From Onchocerca lupi (Eukaryota; Nematoda; Chromadorea; Rhabditida; Onchocercidae), in the NCBI GenBank assembly GCA_028564675.1, contig JAOVVO010000132.1:62001-126000 (forward strand): DNA of 64,000 bases, in the 5' to 3' direction. The notes under the pieces are model-generated. The model worked only from the letters and a program-made list of their open reading frames with translations. It was not told the DNA's origin and did no database searches. Below, one piece after another: positions 11,401 to 23,483 of this stretch. Both the position numbers and the translations under genes were made by a program. Numbering within the stretch: position 1 is the stretch's first letter; every line of letters begins with the position of its first letter.

Positions 11401-14400
11401 CATATCAATCACTTGATCGACCCAAAGTTCATATTGAGTTTTTTTCTTCTGGATTTCGGAAGATTTCGGCAATGATTTACTTGATTTTTCCTAGATTAAT
11501 TGTGTTAGAGATGGAAATTATGAACTTTACTGCATAGGGTTAACAGATATCAAGTCTAGCAGACAATGAAGATGATGAAATTGGCCAATTAATTTTTTAG
11601 TACTGATCTAAAAGGGATAAATGATGAAACACTTTCCAATAATTGCTCCTCTGTTAAGAATTCTACAAACTCTTTCAGATGCAAAAAAGTTCGGACCAAT
11701 TTGAGTGAAATTTATTGCTTGTTGAATTACAGACTGTCAATGCCAAACTTAATTATGAAAGTTCGAATTCTAGTTCGAGATTCACTAGATGTGACGAGAT
11801 GCTATACTAAAGCAAAATTATACATGCTAGTTTATATTTCACTAGTTTATTTGGATTTAATTGCAAAATCATTAATTAGCTGTAGCTCACTATTGTTTTG
11901 TGAACAAATTTTTTTCCAATAGGAGCCCGAAATTCGCTTTGAATTGTGTGACGACGAGGAATTCCCTTCGATTGTCTCTTTTCATCCGCTATTGAGCACA
12001 CCAGTCGTCCCTTAGTTGTCGTTGGTCGCTGGAGATATCTTTCAAATTATACTGTACATCATATATGGAATCTATCTGACCTCTATCATTTCTATTAGAC
12101 CAGTGATCTGATGATCTTGCAAAGGTCATTTCCCATCTCACATGTTTCACAACTGTCAACAAACCTTTTTTGGTGGCATTCTTCTTTCTAGCATACGTAT
12201 CTTGATCGCTGCAGGCGGACAGAAATTATGGAAAATTAAAAATGACTTCAAGAAACAATTTCATTCATATTTATAAGATTCAAATGAATTTGAATATTGC
12301 ATATGCAATTGGAAGGAATAAAAGAAATAGTAAATAAATGACAATCATCACAGCAAAATACAGTACTTTGCAGAATTTCTTCTATTGCATGTTTAATAAT
12401 TTGCACTTTTATAATCTTAAACTATCTATGAATTTGACAGTAGTATATTCAATGAAAGTTCCAGTAATAAAGTTAATTCTATGTTAAGTGCAAACAATAT
12501 TAAGTTGAATTAAGTTTCATTTAACAACAACTGTTTCAGCTCTGAGATTCATAAAGATTGTGAAATTGTTCGATCTGAAAAATCAAATGCTGATTTTTTT
12601 TTTTTTTGATTTTTTCTTTTGATTTTCTGCTTTGATTTTTTTTTTCAATTTTATCTTATTTGCGGAGACAATGATAAAAATGAGTTTATTTTTTGATGTA
12701 AATGAATAATCGATAGTATCATGAAATTGCTTCGAAATTTGATATCCATTTTAGATATGAAATAAAGCTTTTTAAAACTAGTTTCATTAGTAAATAACAA
12801 ATATTGAAAGTATTGAAATTTTTTCGGTTATTCTAATTACTTTTTTTGAAATCTTTTGAAAAACCGGAAAAAATTAATGATTTTAATCAAAGATTTTTTT
12901 TTTGCGAACAGAAAAATTTACTGATTTTAGACAAAATATTAATTTTGATTCTAGTTTTATCACCAAAAAATAATGAATAACGCAATATAAATCTGTTGCA
13001 TACAAAATCAGGCATTTTTCGATGCGTCCAAGGAGAGATTATATATTGCATTCTTGTGATAATCTTATCCAAACAATAACTGCAAGCACAATGAATATAA
13101 TTCTGCTTCTTGCAGTCGCCGCTGATTTTGTTCTTCTTGGAAATTGGCAGTCCTGAAAAATGACTGCATTATTTTAGTTTCCAATTTTAATTTAAATTCG
13201 ATCCAACTTGCAAATGCATGGAATTATTAATTGCTCTCAACGACAGTTTTGTATAATCGCAAATTCATTTAAAATTCGCACAATTTCATAGCTTTTTTAA
13301 ACTTCTTGGGCTTCGGGAAGGTGAAAATTATTCCTAGAAATTGTATGGAAAAAAATCTTTTAGATTCTAATAAATCTCGAGTAGCTTTTTAGGATCATAA
13401 TTACATCTTTTGAAATGAACACTAAAAAATTTATGCATTTTACTAAATTGTTTTAGAGTCAACTAAACAGCGGTTGGCACTATGTGTCATTTCTTCCGGA
13501 AGTTTTGTTGTTCCCTGCTACTGCTCTGCCAACTATCATAATTGTTTAGTTTCATAGTTGATCCAAGAAGGATTTCTGATAAAGATCATCCTGTTTTATC
13601 AGAAAACGAAAACAGAGCATACATCATTCTTGTTTAATTGATTGTCAGATTGAGATGCGAGCAAATTTGTCAATTTCGATTGTTCATTCAACCGAGAAGG
13701 TACCATTCCTTGTTGTTTCTCTTGCTGCTGTTGTTGCATGAATGCCAAATTCATTAACTGCATGCCATTTATTCCATCAAACGCAGGTTGTTGCAACATA
13801 AGCTACGAAGACTGTCATTAAAAGAGATGTGGAAATTTGTGAATGATTCCGTTAGTATAGATAGTTGCATATGCTACTACAGAGGATCGATATTTACACA
13901 TATGGTACATGAATATCATAAGGAAATGGCTCACATTTGGTAAAAGTTGAATGGGTATTTGTTGCTGAGCGGGCAGTACAGCCTGATATGGTTCCATCGC
14001 TATCGGTATCACTGCTGCTGTTTTCTAAAAGTAAACATTTGAAATGGGCAGAAAGATAAGATGCTTTGAAAAATGGGGGCAGAATTGCAGGCTTTCTATT
14101 AAACTTAGAAATGAAATCTTATGGAAGGATGTGGAATTTTTCGATTTCTTCTCCCAACAATATCGTCCTGTTTTAATTAAAAGGACAAAAACTCTGCAAA
14201 AAAGATTTCTGCATAAAGCTCATTGAAAAATTCGCAAGTTTTCAAAAAATGAATAAATCCCGAAAATTATATATCGGAATAAATTGATTGTGAATCAAAG
14301 CAACAACTTCATTTGGAAATATAATACTGACTGGTGAATTTGAAGGATGACAAATATTTGCAGGCGATAAATTGGATTCTTCCACATATCCAAGTTTCCG

Positions 14401-14490
14401 GAGATACTCAATTGCTGATTTGTCGTCTGCAGGTACAACCACTTCTGCTGAAAACTTTGCATTCCTGAGGTCTATATCTGATCCGTTCAT
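8442..14490 (-). CDS. Classical protein tyrosine phosphatase with Gln-rich N-terminal region
   Basis: Exons read: 14332-14490, 13935-14024, 13623-13802, 13090-13152, 12142-12208, 11891-12028, 11297-11490, 11129-11187, 10815-10942, 10412-10606, 9673-9812, 9004-9127, 8442-8591; about 560 residues. From 12142 leftward every junction is GT-AG and in phase. The phosphatase domain fills roughly residues 240-550: FEDIKLLDRTRVIL, DYYHASYVQ, FICAQGPLPNTVEDFW, VIVQLCQW, the WPD acid loop (WPDHF, about 433), the P-loop HCSAGIGRTGTF with catalytic Cys and Arg (about 464-471), and the Q-loop MHAVQNDQQYLF. All catalytic residues are present, so it should hydrolyse phosphotyrosine, probably in the cytosol since no signal peptide or membrane segment is seen. 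The N-terminal part is rich in Gln, Asn and Met. The joins between 13623-13802, 13090-13152 and 12142-12208 do not keep phase, so a small exon may be missing or the Gln-rich exons may belong to another transcript. Confidence 0.93.
8786..8807. repeat. poly(A) run
   Basis: A homopolymer tract of about 20 nt in the last intron of the phosphatase gene (between exons 8442-8591 and 9004-9127). Confidence 0.85.
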
Positions 14491-14719
14491 TTCAGTCCTG
14501 TCTTTTTTTGAATGTTGATTTTGTATAATTCAGAAATTCCATTCAGTTCATCAGTTTTTTCGTACATTAAATTCACTGTTTAGTAAAGTGATGAGCTTTC
14601 AGAATTTGATGAATTACTCTTTCCATAAAAAAATTAAAATTTAAATGAAAATATCTATCAAGTTTCCAAATTTGAAATCAACTCCAAAATTTCAAGTAAT
14701 AAAATATAACTTGAAATAA

Positions 14720-16850
14720 TTATGCTATATTGCAATACATAGATAACCTACTCATTTGTCTCTTTCGTCGTCGACTTCTTACCTGGAATGTGCCTGAAAA
14801 CAATAACTGAAAATAATTAAAATGAATTCTTAATTATAAATTTCAAATATTCGCAGCAGAAATTGAATTTTCAATATGGAAAAATATAAGAGTAAGTGAA
14901 AAGGAGAAGAGTAGAAATGAATGAGAGCATTGGAGAATAACTGCCATATTATTGTTGAAGCATTTTTAAAACTAAAAAATGATAGTAAATGAAAAAGTAC
15001 AGTAATGTTTTATATTCGATTAAATCTGTGAAATATTTATAAAAATATCTGTGAAATGAAATTTAATAAGGTAATAGATATGAATTTTCTGCTTCAGTTA
15101 GCGCTGTTCCTAACTCATAAATTCCATTTAAGAGTATGGAAAATAGAAATTTTACCAAAACTTGAAACTCAAAAACGGTATTTAAATCAAAAATTTTCGC
15201 CGTATTTTTATATTCAAATTTTAATATAAAATTTCAATAGTGAATGCATTATTTGAAATTTTTATGTGATTCTAGAAAACATATTGAAGAATAGAGCTAA
15301 AATTGTTTACCTGAAGAAATAGGACATGGTAAAAGATGGCCAATTTGCACATTACATGGACAATGATCAGCAGGCATTACTGGACAACTTGTTGAAGTTG
15401 TTGAACAAGGACACAAAATACACTGTCGCGTAGGAAGTACCATTTTCACAGTCTTTGGCCTGAATTTTCACTAATTCGAGTATATATTGTAGAGCAGGAG
15501 AAACAATTCTGGTATATTTTGTTCCCTCATATATACAATGAAGATTTGATGGCTTTTAAAACTTTCAAAATATTAATTTTTTCATTATTTATTCTGAAAG
15601 AAATTTAATTTGATATGTTTATTAGCATTTCTTTATTGCACTGAATTTAAAAATTGTTCACAACTTGGATGATGCTGTTTGTATTGTTAACTTCCCATTG
15701 CAGATTTCCTGAAATTATTTAAATTAACCTACCAATTCTTTCATGAAATCAACTATCTTCAGATTATATAAATTCTTTGCAAAACATGTAAATGGAAAGA
15801 TATGAAATAATTTTGAGAAAACAAAGATTTTTGCAATGCAAAAGTTGTGCATAGAGTAAAAAATAGAAACAATAATTCTTTCAAATATGAAATATGCTGG
15901 GCATATAAGATTAAAAGTGCAGTAAATAAGTCTTAATTGCTTACCTCTCTAATAATGTCACTTTTTCCAGGACATTTATTTCTGCAGCAATCTAGAACTT
16001 CGTCAACTTTCGTTTGCAAAAGATCCAGTTCCTCTACTACACTAACTTTCCCACTATCATTTTTAATAAATGACGTTGCTGACTGAACCTATTGAAATAT
16101 TGGAATTGTCAAGAAAATCTCCCATAAGTTTGAACAGAATAAGCATATTTTTCTGTCTATTTATGAATTTTCTGACGAATAACAATATGTTTTTAGTAAG
16201 TTCAACCTCAATCATTTATATTTATTATCAGTATAATAATATGAATGTACAAAATTATCTGTAAAAATTATATTATTTAATAGCTATCAAAATGATGATG
16301 AGCATGGATGTGACATAGTTCTTTTTCGATCCTTTTTTCCAGTCAATATAAGAATTTCAACTAATTTTTCATTTTTCCGAAAAATAAATCGAAATTCTTG
16401 AAAATGAGATAAAGAGCTCAAGAGTATATGGAAGAAGCAAGTTATTCGTTAATAATACGTAAAAGGCATCACACAGTTAATTTAAATAGTTTTCTCGCGG
16501 CATAAAAAATTCAGCAACTTACAACGTTGTGATAAACTTTTGTTGAACTGTCGAATGACCTTAAGTTTGAAGCTGAAATAAATCGATTTTGCAGCAGTGA
16601 CTATGATATAAACAAAAAATAAAATATTATTTAAGAATATTTTTGAAAAAAAAAATTATTTCATTGTTTCTACTTTTGGAGCTTTTTTAATTTAGTTAGA
16701 TGGTTTAAAAATTAATCAATAAAATACTGAATTTGAAAAAAGCAAAAAACAATACGTACAATTTGTTCTAAATCGTTCATTAGCATTAATAGCATGAAGA
16801 GTAGAGGCCTTTTGGAGCAAGAGTAAGATCAGCATAATAATTCGCCTCAT
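14720..16850 (-). CDS. Predicted secreted protein, unidentified, with alternative 3' ends
   Basis: Exon 1 (16760-16850) starts MRRIIMLILLLLQKASTLHA, a clear signal peptide. Exon 2 is 16523-16572 and exon 3 is 15945-16082; all are in phase. Exon 3 encodes a likely helix (VVEELDLLQTKVDEVLDCC) followed by CRNKCPGK. The next exon (15311-15459) can be read two ways. The strong acceptor TTTTCAG gives AKDCENGTSY... and a stop after 30 residues, total about 122. Another frame, entered from an acceptor 7 nt further on or from its own ATG, is Cys-rich (CILCPC, CPVMPADHCPC, LLPCP) and splices in phase to 14720-14793, which ends with RSRRRKRQM and a short tail. A CAG acceptor lies 2 nt before the first ATG, as expected for a trans-spliced nematode mRNA. 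The stop is about 230 bp from the phosphatase start. I do not recognise the family. Confidence 0.6.
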
Positions 16851-16870
16851 CCCTGTGATTTTGAATTTAA
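16837..16870 (-). promoter_or_regulatory. Possible spliced-leader acceptor before the secreted-protein start
   Basis: In the direction of the gene the sequence reads AAAATCACAG, then GG, then the start ATG at 16848-16850. An AG directly upstream of the first ATG, with a signal peptide right behind it, is typical of nematode trans-splice sites (known biology). That it is used is inference. Confidence 0.35.
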
Positions 16871-18078
16871 TTTAAATTGATTGAAGTTTAATTTTCCAGC
16901 CATTTACTCGATCACTTCGCTATCAAAATTTTCAAATACTGACAGCAATGAATTCGTTATTAATTAGATGTGAATGTATGCTTAGTGAAATCTATTCTTT
17001 ATTCATTCAGTAACTGAAGTATTTCAAAATTGCAACTTCTTAAAAACTAGCTTCAGAAACAGCTAAATCAACTTACGAAAATTAGTCAAGAATTTTTGAC
17101 AAAATAAGTTAGAAAAAAGATTTAGAAACCAATTATTTTTCTCTTAAGCTAAAGAGAATTTTATTTCTCGAAAATACTGAAAAAAAAAAAGAAACGAAAT
17201 AATCTACAAAGACTGCACAAATTTTTGAAGTAGGAATTTGGATGTAAAAATTATCAAAAATAATAGTTGAAATTCAAAAAATGATAATAGTTTTTTGAAA
17301 CTTCAAAAAATATTGAGAAAAAGAAAATTGTTAGCTAACCACCGTAATGTTTTGCTAGGAATGGCACGGAAACCAAGAATGGAGTAAAATGTGGAATGTG
17401 AGTGGATAGAAGAGTAAAAGGATTCGAGAATGGGTTTGTTGTAAGGAATTGTAGAAAGAATGATAAATACGACGTGATGAGCCATCATTTCGTACAATTC
17501 ATTCCATCCCTTCTTCATTTCATTTCACAAAAATTTGTATAAAAATATTTTCGTTAGCCATCACTACTGATGGCAATTCCATTTATTTCTGAGAGATTGT
17601 ATACGTTAAATGACCATTCAAAAACTCAACATTTCAGTCTTTGCATGAAATTTGTAAAAATCTTCTGCGATTCAAATATTTTGTAATAAAATGTCATAGA
17701 CCATTTCTCGCTTACCCATAACAACTAACAACTGTAACTTGTATTTGTTTATTATTGTGGAATAACAAATACGAGATGAAGCCATCATTTCATACAACTA
17801 TTATTGTGCCAATTATGCATCCTTCGAAAAACTCGCCAATTTTAGCAAAAATAATTGAAGTAAATATTATTTACAACCAAGGATTTTTTGTCATTTCAAA
17901 AATCTTTGTAGAGTGCAAAAATTTCTCGATGTGCAGGATATTCTTAGGCGTATTCTGAAATTTCAGTACTTCGGAATATAGGTATTATACCATACATTTT
18001 CTGGATAAATTTGGATTTAAATTAAAATCATAGCGCAAGTATGCAAAAAAAAAGAAACTCAGTAGCATTTAAGAGACT
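16851..18078. other. Non-coding interval with an imperfect 35-bp direct repeat
   Basis: Between the secreted-protein gene and the membrane-protein gene I find no supported exon. A segment at 17465-17500 (AAATACGACGTGATGAGCCA...) recurs with changes at 17767-17800 (AAATACGAGATGAAGCCATC...), about 300 bp apart in the same orientation. Confidence 0.5.
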
Positions 18079-18545
18079 TTACATTGATGCAGATAACGAC
18101 ATTTCCAATATCCAGCCAATAAATATATATATAAAAGTTAATATCAATGCGAAAAGAAAAAACAGACGAAAAATTTCATGTCTGAAGTTGATTTTCAAAT
18201 TTTCAAATTCATTAAATAACTTATCATTTTTCTGGTTTTCCATCTGAAACTGAATTTCCATAAAAAACTGTGAAACTGTTTCGAAGTATAAGACAAACCG
18301 AATATTCTTTTGATGGCAGTTTATTGTGTGAGCTTGGAACAACAAAAAGACAAAAAACTGAGGTATGTTACGATCCCACAAAAAAGCATTCCCAAAACCG
18401 TTATCTTACCGATTTTTTTTCTGTTCCTTGCATAGATTTGGTTAAACAACGAAAAAATATTTCTGCTTTTTTGTCTTTTTTTTTTTTTATTTTCCTGTTG
18501 AAACTCATTTTGTGGCACAAAATCTGTACATTTTTCACTCGCCAT
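18079..18545 (-). CDS. Short two-exon protein with one C-terminal membrane helix, unidentified
   Basis: Exon 1 (18410-18545) starts at an ATG directly preceded by an AG (AACCAG) and runs MASEKCTDFVPQ, then a basic stretch KKKKRQKSR, then IFSLFNQIYARNRKKI, to a GTAAGA donor in phase 1. Exon 2 (18079-18275) is entered in the matching phase from GAAACAG and encodes a heptad-like stretch (MENQKNDKLFNEFENLK) followed by LFFLFALILTFIYIFIGWIL and a short tail before TAA. The product is about 110 residues with its single hydrophobic segment near the C-terminus, which suggests a tail-anchored protein (inference). If exon 1 is not spliced, a different hydrophobic C-terminus follows and ends after 74 residues. 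No family recognised. Confidence 0.45.
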
Positions 18546-20399
18546 CTGGTTACTCCTTCATTTTGTTAATAGTTCTATCTTAGAAAAGATCTTCTGGGAG
18601 TAAAGAAATTTAAGGATGAGGAAAGATTAGGTGAGAGCAAAGGAAAATCGTGAGTTTTTTTATCATTGATAATCATCCTGCACCCTGATATTCCGTCCTT
18701 CTCCTTCTTTCAACATTTTTGTTACCGTGTTCTCTCATGGACCGAATAATTTCTATTCTATTTGAATATGCATTTGCGAACAGTTCAAAAAACTCAGTCG
18801 TCGACACATTCATCCATTATCAGTCATTGCAAACTTTACTCTTGATTTTGGATAGTTCTTTTGGCAATCGATCTTATATCTGTTCTGCTCCGAAACTTTG
18901 TTTTTTTTTTTAAAAAAAAAAAAAGTTGGAAAAATTTATTTCAAAAAAAGTTTATTTCTCTATGCTGTGGCAAATTTTTTTCCAAAATTATAAAAATGAA
19001 TGCTTCGGGGCAAAAAAAACATTTCCCTCAAATTTTATCAAAATTTTTGCAATTACTCTTAAAGTGCAGGAAATTGCGAATAGTTTAATTTGAAAAATAT
19101 GAAATTTAAGTAATTAGTCATTTGATTAATATCTAAAATATCCTTTATAAAATTGTTTTGTTCTAATAATTTCACAAAAATTTGCGATAGTATCTTTCAG
19201 GATTCGTTTAAACAATTTTTTTTTTTTAGAAAAATCATCGAGTATGAAGTAAACTGCATCTAAATTTCATTTGTAAAACATCACTGCTATATCATTCCAA
19301 TCTTTATAGTATTCGATGTATTTACGCCAAATTGAAGGGTTAGTCGGCTTGGATAATTTTTATTTTGTCTATTTTCAGTTCTATAAATTCTACAGAAATT
19401 TTAGCTGACTGAAAAATTTTGTTTTCGCAGCAAATGCACGCAATATATCAAAGAAGGCTGTTTATATTTTGATGTCATTTTTGAAATTATACAAATGTAA
19501 TTTCTTTTTTTGCTATTCAACCGGAATAAAACGGCCGTATATCAGAATATATTACATGCAATCTGGAAAGCTAATCAAGCGACGAAATTCAATTCCTCTA
19601 CCAAAAAGGGATTTTTGTGAAAAATGTTCTTCCTTATCAATGCAATTTTCGCGAAACAAAACGCTCACCATCGATGCAGTCGTGATAAATGTTTCCTCAA
19701 CAAGTCTAAACCGCCAAATTGAAAATGCTAATTAGACAAGCAGCAATTACTGTAGCCATCTTTCAAATAACAATAAGAATTTTTTTCAGTCTTCATTTTT
19801 TAGTGGCAAAGAAGGATTCATATCTAGTACAATAATTCACGATATTCGGGCCGGTAATTAGAAGGATAAATGTCACTTACAGCTTATTTTAATATTGATA
19901 AGCTAATGTGACCGAAATATCACTTGAAACTTTGCCAGATATTTTCTTGTTTTTAGAGCTCTGAGATTGATATTGATTGATTGTAAAGATTCATAGGAAA
20001 TTTTCACTTTTATGAAAACTATATTCGAATAAAATTTTCCATAGATTTTATCTTCTACAAGTATATGGCCTTCTACATTCTTTCACACTTCTGTCTTCTT
20101 CAAGTCTTAAATATTATATTACATTCTGTTTCTAACTTTTATTTGTACTTCTGCAAGAAACTTTCAATTGTTTTAGTGAGGCACTTTAAAATTATCATGA
20201 TAATGATAATATGCGCGTGATAATACGCGCTATGAATGCGCAGATGCATTCATAGCAGCAATTTCATCGTTTCGTAGTGATTTTGAAAATGTCAATTTTT
20301 TTTTTTTTTTTGAAATGGAACATCGAATTTTGTTATTCCGATTGATGTACTGGGAACGATTGAATTGATTAGTAAGATGAATGAATGTTACTGAGGCTG
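18546..20399. other. Mostly non-coding; one segment open on both strands
   Basis: The segment at about 19556-19735 is open on both strands. On the minus strand it would be entered at a TTAG acceptor and read FSIWRFRLVEETFITTASM... to a stop at about 19556. On the plus strand it reads YIRIYYMQSGKLIKRRNSI... to a stop at 19733-19735. I cannot choose between them and neither has a recognisable motif. The rest is AT-rich with homopolymer runs. Confidence 0.35.
20196..20255. repeat. Cluster of three short hairpins
   Basis: Three palindromic elements lie within 60 bp. ATTATCATGATAAT is a perfect 14-bp palindrome (about 20196-20209). GCGCGT-GATAAT-ACGCGC has 6-bp GC arms (20213-20230). CTATGAATGC-GCAGAT-GCATTCATAG has perfect 10-bp arms (20230-20255). 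The region is otherwise AT-rich non-coding DNA. Confidence 0.8.
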
Positions 20400-20661
20400 T
20401 CATTCTTTCTCAACTAAGTTAATTATGCGTAATTGAAAACTTAATTTTTTGAAATGAAAAGAAGGAATGTATGTGTGTATGTGTGTATGGTGTATGTATA
20501 TATGTATTGTATGTAATGCTGCAATGCCAGATTCAAAATATGATTGAAAACTTGGCGGAAACATTTCTTGACGTTGTTGAAGGAATTGTAAACTTTGTTG
20601 ATATGTATTGGAATTTATAAGTGACTCCGATTTTCGAGAGTCAACTATAATTGTCACTGAG
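20400..20661 (-). CDS. Candidate terminal exon, unidentified
   Basis: A minus-strand frame open from an acceptor GGCTTCAG (just above 20661) reads VTIIVDSRKSESLINSNTYQ, then QSLQFLQQRQEMFPPSFQSYF, and ends at a TGA at 20400-20402. The first 35 residues have a protein-like composition. The rest is read through a TG/CA microsatellite (20466-20518), so the true end may be elsewhere. No partner exon or family was found. It may be chance. Confidence 0.3.
20466..20518. repeat. TG-rich microsatellite (TATG/TG)
   Basis: An irregular TG, TATG and TATA tract on the plus strand (ATGTATGTGTGTATGTGTGT...). It overlaps the 3' half of the candidate exon at 20400-20661. Confidence 0.85.
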
Positions 20662-22954
20662 CTGAAGCCAAAGATTGGATTGAAAATCCACTCTATTTTC
20701 CTTTTTCATTTTGAAATTGGAGCAAATCGGATGCAATTTGCTCGTAAACGTTTCTTGGATGAAATTCTGTTTAAAACCAAATCACAGATAATTATTTTCT
20801 GCTAAAATTTTACAAGCTTATTTTGTATTTCAAGTTTCCTTTAAAAGAATTATTATATTTTTGAGATTTTTTTGAATTTTTTTTTTGACTTTATCATTGT
20901 TATAAATCATTTCATCATAATATTAAGCCAATGACTTCGTGATTCTTTTCTACTGCATTTAAATTTACATTTACAAACATAATGGTCAATTTTTTTCAAT
21001 TTCTTCAATACATTCACCAAATTTCGAATATTCTACTTAAGAAATTTTCCTCAAAAAAAAAATAAGAACTCATAAATGAGCTTTTCGTGCTATTTTATAG
21101 AATTTAGTTTCTTCTAGCATCATAAATTCATAAGTTAGGATTTCAAATAACATGCTTTAATATGTCGATACTTGAAACAGAGAAAGTTTCCTAATCCTTA
21201 TCCTACAAAATCAAAAATAATCGATAGTAGATTATTCTAATGCTTTTTGATATCTATTGAAAAAAGAATTAATTGTGCATATTGCAATTATCAAACGTTA
21301 TTTTCAATTCCAATTTAAGTTCAAGTTATTCCTTCATATTTCTCAATTTCTTTGCTTCTTTATTTACGTTATACTTCTTTTTGTTTTTAATTTTGGACAT
21401 TTCTTTTATTAATGCATTGAACTGTAAAATAAATGTGCATTCCCAATATTTGTCATTCTCTTTTCCGTAAGATAAATTTCTTGCTATTTCTATTATTGAT
21501 GGATTAGTCTTTCTCAAATTTTTGCTAAATTCAGTAGATCACAAGAATTTCATCATTCAAAATTTGAAGCTTTAGTAATATAATTTCAGATTTTAATAGC
21601 TCTGAAGATTATACTTCTTCATCTTGACTACCATTCAAAACTTCGAATTCTAATTCATAAATTACATTGTTTCAATATTGGATGAAGCCTGAAAAGGAAA
21701 AAATTTCTATTCCCATCAGTTCCAAATGATAAAAGCGCTCATTGTTACTATCGTTTATTCACAACAAGCTCTTCACATGGAATTTCAAAATAACGAATGC
21801 TCCGATAGTACCTTAGGAAAAAATGAAATAACGAAAGAATAATTTGATATACTTTGCAATTAATGCATCGTATTTTTGTGAATGATTTATCATTAATTAT
21901 AATTAGTAAGATTCATTGAACTGAATCATTCACCGTCAGCATATTCTAAACGCACGCTTAGAATCACCGTATGGTAGTGATTCGAATTGAATCACATGTT
22001 CTTCGATGCTCCAATAAATTCTGTTATTTACTTTGCTGTTGACTTGACTATACTAAATGATTCTTGAAGTGAATAGTCAGTTTCATTTTAATGTATTTTT
22101 AACAATTAAGAAAAAAGATGAGAATTTTAGCTCATTACTGAACTATTTCGAATCTTATTCCTATCATATTTCTGTTTTAAATTAATTTAAACTGATTTGA
22201 TTTAGTCGTTGAAATTTGCAACTTGAAAAATTCGAAATGTAAAAATTACATTTTCTAGGTTTTGAAATTACACTTGAGATGAAATTACATTTTCAAAAAG
22301 TTATCCCTTTTTCATTTTTTAATTTTTTTAACTCATCACTGTTACAATTATCCATGTAATTATTCACACTACTATTACATAGTCAGTTAAAGGTCTTTTA
22401 ATAATTGAAAATTTAAGGCAGTTTTACATTTAAATTCCAAGTTATCACTGCACTATTTAAAAGTTTTTTGAATAGTATTGGCTTTTCGAATATGAAAAGA
22501 AGACTTCTTCGATAAAATAACTCAAAAGGCTTTTTTTTTCGAAAATTCAATTTTGTGTTGCGAACTTGTGAACTAAGTGGAAAATTTGCCTCTGGGAAAA
22601 TAATTCAATAGCAAGAGTGTGTCGAATGTTAGTATGAAGACACAAGAGTGAATATTTCCATTTTATTTCATATGGCTCTAAATTTAATGAAAAACAAAAA
22701 TGCTTGCAAAAATTATTGCTAAAATTTTCTTTTCAGTCAATAAAGAAAAATGCTCGAAGCACATCGTTCTTTGCATTAATTCCTATTTTTAATTTATTTT
22801 GCTTAAATTTCTCATTAGTAGTTGCAATTATTATATACATATCAACTTGAGTTTACACAGAATAACTTGGGTTTTTTCAAACCTGTCGTCTTACTATCAG
22901 GAAGAGAGATATCTGAAATCCAGTAAATTGTTATTTGTCAGCGATCGAATAAAA

Positions 22955-23013
22955 ATCTTTGGTGTTCAAAACTGAATTCATAATATTAGAATTTAGTGTT
23001 GAACACCGAAGAT
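22955..23013. repeat. Foldback with 25-bp arms
   Basis: Left arm 22955-22979 and right arm 22989-23013 are inverted copies matching at 22 of 25 positions, separated by a 9-nt loop (ATAATATTA). The arms carry GGTGTTCAA and TTGAACACC. The size and the few mismatches suit a small-RNA precursor or a remnant of a palindromic element. Confidence 0.8.
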
Positions 23014-23483
23014 CAGTGAATAAATATGTAAGTTGAAATTCACAGTACTGCTTATGAATACGATGCATTTTATCGTTCTGATATTGGTGGAATTCTGTAA
23101 AATTCATTTAATTCTAATTTTGCTTCATAATTTGCGAATGTGACACAATTCTACAACCATTCCATTGCTCTCAGTCCTGCTGTCTAATAATTTAAACTAT
23201 TTGTCGTACTAATCCAGTTAGATTTGCAATTATTATCCAAAAAATTCTTTCGTGTTTAAAAAAAAAATTGAAAGTGAATAATATGAGATTGGAGAAGTGT
23301 GGTAGTAAAGAAAATAAAAAAACATTTTTTAGAATATTAAAATTTGAATTTGTCGGAATCCATTATAAAAAGAAAGAGAGAAAAAAAAAGGGGGGAGATC
23401 TTTATAATAAATAGGAATTAGTCCACCAAAATTGTCCCTTATATTTTAAAAAAATTCAAGCTTATCTAAATTTATTCATTGGC

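Noticed and set aside
12029..12141. Long open continuation of exon 12142-12208 in the phosphatase gene (WEMTFARSSDHWSNRNDRGQ)
   Set aside because: The frame ends in a stop soon after, whereas a GTGAGA donor at 12136-12141 and a CTCCAG acceptor (12029) give an in-phase join to the next exon. I treat the stretch as intron.
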